Shown here in pieces: positions 7,248-9,412 of a stretch of DNA of 9,412 nucleotides. A program made the translations under genes and the position numbers. This DNA is from Chitinophagaceae bacterium (GTDB taxonomy: Bacteria; Bacteroidota; Bacteroidia; Chitinophagales; Chitinophagaceae): positions 1 through 9,412 of the forward strand of contig JADLEN010000313.1 in the NCBI GenBank assembly GCA_020846105.1. Direction: 5' to 3'. Below the pieces are notes generated by a model, which ran no database searches, was not told where the DNA came from, and saw only the letters and a program-made list of their open reading frames with translations. Numbering within the stretch: the stretch's first letter is position 1; every line of letters starts with the position of its first letter.

Positions 7248-8336
7248 CCACTTTTGCCTTTTGAAAATGATAATCATAATCATAGGTATCAGTAGCATTG
7301 CTGCCACCGAAATATAAAAACCACGTTGGTCGTGCAGCAGGGGTATCCTGCCAAAATTCATTCCAAAAATACCGCCAATAACAGTAGCAGGTGCTAGTAA
7401 TAAGGATACAATAGTGAATATTTTCATCACCTCGTTCATTCGGATGTTGATATTGTTCATGTACATGTCTTGCAAATTGCTAAGCATATCTTTGAGGCTC
7501 TCGCAATCGTCATGAGCTTGGGTAATATGGTCTAGTACATCTTTAAAATATTTCTCGTTTCGGGCTTCAATCAGCTTGTTGTTGCTGCGCAAAAAGCCAG
7601 CCACAAGCTCACGTACAGGTGCTATAGCTTGTTTCATAGCCATCACTTCTTTGCGCATATGACTTATGTCTTTGAGTAGGCCTTGTTCGTTTTTGCGCAA
7701 AAGTTTTTCTTCTATTTCTTCTATTTTTTTGTATAGCTTTTCTATAATTCCGAAGTAACTATCTACAATTACATCTAACAATGAATAGCATAAATAGTCT
7801 GTTCCGCGCTCGCGAATTCTTTGATTAGTGTTGCGCAGTCTTGCGCGCAGTGGGTCAAAAACATCGCGTGTAGCATCTTCCTGAAAGGACAATAAAAAAT
7901 CGCTACCAAACACTATGCTCACCTGCTCTAGCTCTATACTTGTATTTTCGTTATTGAAAAAAATCATCGGTAGCAAGCACGATAGTTTATCTTCCACCTC
8001 GTCCATCTTGGCACGCTGACCAATGCTCAGAATATCCTCTGTAAGTAGCGGATGAATGTTGAAAAACGCGCAGATATTTTCTACTTCTTCCTTTCGCAGG
8101 CCATCGGCATTTATCCAAGTATTGGTATAGTTGGTAGAGGTCTCTTTCCAATCCAGCATCATTTTGGATTGATACTCATTGAGCTGTTTTTCGTCGTAGT
8201 TGAAAACGCTGTAAAGTGCTTCTACCTTGGTGGTACGCACCTCTGGTATTGCCGCAGGGTCGTAGGTTACGCGCTTTTTTTTGTTCAGCGATATTGTAGG
8301 TAAATATTTCGACACCTTTTGTCTTTTACTAGCCAT
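7242..8336 (-). CDS. corA: CorA-family magnesium/cobalt transporter
   Basis: This 364-residue protein fits the CorA pentameric Mg2+/Co2+ channel family. Residues up to about 300 form the cytoplasmic funnel, ending in a long, charged coiled-coil-like helix region (about 190-300; LYKKIEEIEEKLLRKNEQ is in it). Two membrane helices close the protein: TM1 at about 306-324, followed by the selectivity motif GMN (325-327, in FGMNF), and TM2 at about 340-358, with a basic C-terminal tail KRQKWL. The loop after GMN reads FGRIPLLHDQRG, whereas typical CorA proteins have a MPEL-like sequence; the acidic residue there is shifted or lost. The ATG at 8336 follows a hairpin, and I see no clear TAnnTTTG promoter between them. 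Convergent with the UbiA-like gene, with a 6-base stop overlap. Confidence 0.94.
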   Translation of the reverse strand: MASKRQKVSKYLPTISLNKKKRVTYDPAAIPEVRTTKVEALYSVFNYDEKQLNEYQSKMMLDWKETSTNYTNTWINADGLRKEEVENICAFFNIHPLLTEDILSIGQRAKMDEVEDKLSCLLPMIFFNNENTSIELEQVSIVFGSDFLLSFQEDATRDVFDPLRARLRNTNQRIRERGTDYLCYSLLDVIVDSYFGIIEKLYKKIEEIEEKLLRKNEQGLLKDISHMRKEVMAMKQAIAPVRELVAGFLRSNNKLIEARNEKYFKDVLDHITQAHDDCESLKDMLSNLQDMYMNNINIRMNEVMKIFTIVSLLLAPATVIGGIFGMNFGRIPLLHDQRGFYISVAAMLLIPMIMIIIFKRQKWL

Positions 8337-8362
8337 CAGCGATTTGTTTTTATAATAAATAG

Positions 8363-8394
8363 AAATCCCTGCAAGTTAGTGCTTGCAGGGATTT
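8363..8394 (-). terminator. Rho-independent terminator-like hairpin after the T9SS protein gene
   Basis: A perfect 13-bp inverted repeat (8363-8375 and 8382-8394, AAATCCCTGCAAG and its complement) surrounds a 6-base loop (8376-8381). It begins 32 bases beyond the stop of the minus-strand secreted protein gene. On that strand the stem ends in ATTT and runs into CTATTTATTATA, a moderately T-rich tail. It separates this gene from corA, which starts 26 bases further on. Confidence 0.75.
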
Positions 8395-8426
8395 TGCTAT
8401 TAATTCGAAAAAATTGATTTTCTAAA

Positions 8427-9278
8427 TTATTGCTTTACAAAAGTAGCTGTTTGTTGTCCGTCTGCAGTGTTGAGGCGAAGCAAATAAACACCTGCTGTCA
8501 AAGAAGATACATCGATGCTGCTTTGGTGGCTTGGTGCTATCACTTGGCGACCTGCAAGGTCATACACCGTAGTCATATACTTGGCATTACCAGCTGCTAC
8601 AATGTTCAGCACATTAGTACAAGGGTTTGGGAAAACGCTGCTTGCTATGTTGTTGTTCACTTCATTAATAGAAGTTGTTTTGTCTTTTAAGGTCACTTTC
8701 ATTGTCGCACTAGGTTGGTCATTTGCTGCAGTTCCTGTGCCATCTACTGCATTTACAATAGCATAAAAATCTACGTCTCCAGTACCCGCTGCAGGTGCAG
8801 TCCACTCAAAGCTTATGTTATAAAGTCCTGGAGTGGATGCTGTAATTGCGCTTTTGTGTTCTACAATTCCTCTACCACCCACTGTTATTAATTGTGTGTT
8901 TGTAGCAGATGTTATTGCCATCGAACCAGCTTGAGTGCCATCAGATTTTTTTACAGCAGTTACTTGAAATCCAAACTTAGGTCTCACGTTTGTATTTTGT
9001 GTTGCCAAACGTACATTATAAACAGTACCAGGTACATACATACCAGAAGCTTCAGGTGCAGAAGTAGATTTTAAGGTTAAAAATATAGGGCCTCCTAGTT
9101 GGGTAGTCGTAGATCCACTACCTGCTGCGTGGCAAGAACCCCCAGAACAAGAAGATGCAGAGCCTGGAGAACCGGTAAGATTGCCATTTCCAGCTTTTGC
9201 AGGGCCTCCAGAGTTGCTGTTAAGGCTAAGGAAAGCGATACCTAGTGTAGCGCTTAAGAGTAGAATTTTTTTTGTCAT
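8427..9278 (-). CDS. Secreted choice-of-anchor-V-like protein with T9SS type A sorting domain
   Basis: The 283-residue protein has an N-terminal signal peptide (about 1-21). Then comes a Gly/Ser-rich segment with TGSPGSASSCSGGSCHA (35-51). A beta-rich domain follows (about 60-200), with YVPGTVYNVRL, RPKFGFQV and GLYNISFEWTAP. This matches the Reeler-like/choice-of-anchor-V pattern of Bacteroidota surface proteins. Residues about 213-283 are a type A T9SS sorting domain: VFPNPCTNVLNI, TVYDLAGRQV, SSLTAGVYLLRL and a terminal basic FVKQ. The domain carries the protein across the outer membrane and is normally removed, with attachment to the surface or release. In this family the Cys/His segment is usually CxxCH; here it is CX4CH (44-50). 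Function is otherwise unknown. It is divergent from trmB, with 63 bases between starts, and ends at a hairpin terminator. Confidence 0.88.
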   Translation of the reverse strand: MTKKILLLSATLGIAFLSLNSNSGGPAKAGNGNLTGSPGSASSCSGGSCHAAGSGSTTTQLGGPIFLTLKSTSAPEASGMYVPGTVYNVRLATQNTNVRPKFGFQVTAVKKSDGTQAGSMAITSATNTQLITVGGRGIVEHKSAITASTPGLYNISFEWTAPAAGTGDVDFYAIVNAVDGTGTAANDQPSATMKVTLKDKTTSINEVNNNIASSVFPNPCTNVLNIVAAGNAKYMTTVYDLAGRQVIAPSHQSSIDVSSLTAGVYLLRLNTADGQQTATFVKQ

Positions 9279-9326
9279 TGTTTTATTGTTTTTTGATGTG
9301 ATAAAATAACTTTAGAATAGAGTATT

Positions 9327-9334
9327 TACATTTG
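9327..9334 (+). promoter_or_regulatory. Possible -7 element for trmB
   Basis: TACATTTG matches the TAnnTTTG consensus and is identical to the -7 element proposed for folP. It lies only 7 bases before the trmB ATG, so a start from it would give an almost leaderless mRNA. No TTTG sits at the expected distance upstream (the nearest, 9292-9295, has a 31-base spacer). The match may be chance in this AT-rich, 63-base divergent region. Confidence 0.25.
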
Positions 9335-9341
9335 CGCACTT

Positions 9342-9412
9342 ATGGGACACAAAAAGCTTATCCGGTTTAGGGCAGTAGATACTTTTGCTAATGTATTACA
9401 ATATCCTAAGAA
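9342..9412 (+). CDS. trmB: tRNA (guanosine(46)-N7)-methyltransferase, N-terminal fragment (cut by right edge)
   Basis: Twenty-three codons are visible from the ATG at 9342: MGHKKLIRF, then RAVDTFANVLQYPK. This matches the N-terminus I know from Bacteroidota TrmB, which begins MG-KKLIRF followed by TF-NVLQ-P. TrmB uses S-adenosylmethionine to methylate N7 of G46 in the variable loop of tRNAs. The SAM-binding Rossmann domain lies beyond the window, so the call rests on the short N-terminal signature only. It is divergent from the T9SS protein gene. Confidence 0.8.
   Translation, partial: MGHKKLIRFRAVDTFANVLQYPK

Noticed and set aside
8337..8362. Search for a corA promoter after the hairpin
   Set aside because: No TAnnTTTG with a TTTG at a suitable distance was found; corA may start from an unrecognised promoter or by read-through.
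1..9412. Mobile element, CRISPR array, toxin-antitoxin, tRNA or phage genes
   Set aside because: I saw no transposase or integrase motifs, no regularly spaced repeats, no tRNA cloverleaf and no recognisable defence genes; all coding space is explained by ordinary chromosomal genes.

Overview
The window looks like a chromosomal segment of a Bacteroidota bacterium, most likely near Chitinophagaceae/Sphingobacteriia, although the exact lineage is inferred. The signs are a TonB-dependent receptor with an N-terminal carboxypeptidase-regulatory-like domain, a protein ending in a type IX secretion (T9SS) type A sorting domain, a BT_3928-type DoxX/thioredoxin-like protein next to a DUF1599 protein, AT-rich non-coding DNA without clear Shine-Dalgarno sites, and promoter elements of the Bacteroidota TTTG/TAnnTTTG kind. 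The DNA is nearly filled with genes: ten can be supported, and no gap exceeds about 170 bases.

Layout. Positions 1-1389 (minus) hold the N-terminal half of a TonB-dependent receptor that runs off the left edge, with a good promoter at 1445-1476. Positions 1558-2427 (minus) encode dihydropteroate synthase (folP). A short divergent region (2428-2479) then separates folP from a plus-strand run of five closely spaced genes: a double-DUF1599 protein (2480-3034), a BT_3928-family DoxX/thioredoxin-like membrane protein (3121-4251), a DppB/OppB-type ABC permease (4258-5313), mutY (5330-6397) and a UbiA-like membrane protein (6378-7247) whose start overlaps mutY. The run meets a convergent corA (7242-8336, minus) with a 6-base overlap. 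Upstream of corA lies a perfect 13-bp hairpin (8363-8394), the probable terminator of a secreted choice-of-anchor-V-like/T9SS protein (8427-9278, minus). At the right edge trmB starts on the plus strand (9342 onward) and is cut by the window.

How the genes relate. Most are housekeeping or envelope functions: folate synthesis (FolP), repair of 8-oxoguanine mispairs (MutY), tRNA m7G46 modification (TrmB), divalent cation transport (CorA), outer-membrane uptake (receptor) and a cell-surface or secreted protein. The five-gene plus-strand run is probably one transcript, but its members do not form an obvious single pathway. I see no phage, transposon, CRISPR, toxin-antitoxin or defence system, and no clear sign of a new system. 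The most unusual points are the ABC permease without visible partners, the UbiA-like protein lacking the first aspartate motif, and the CX4CH motif in the secreted protein.
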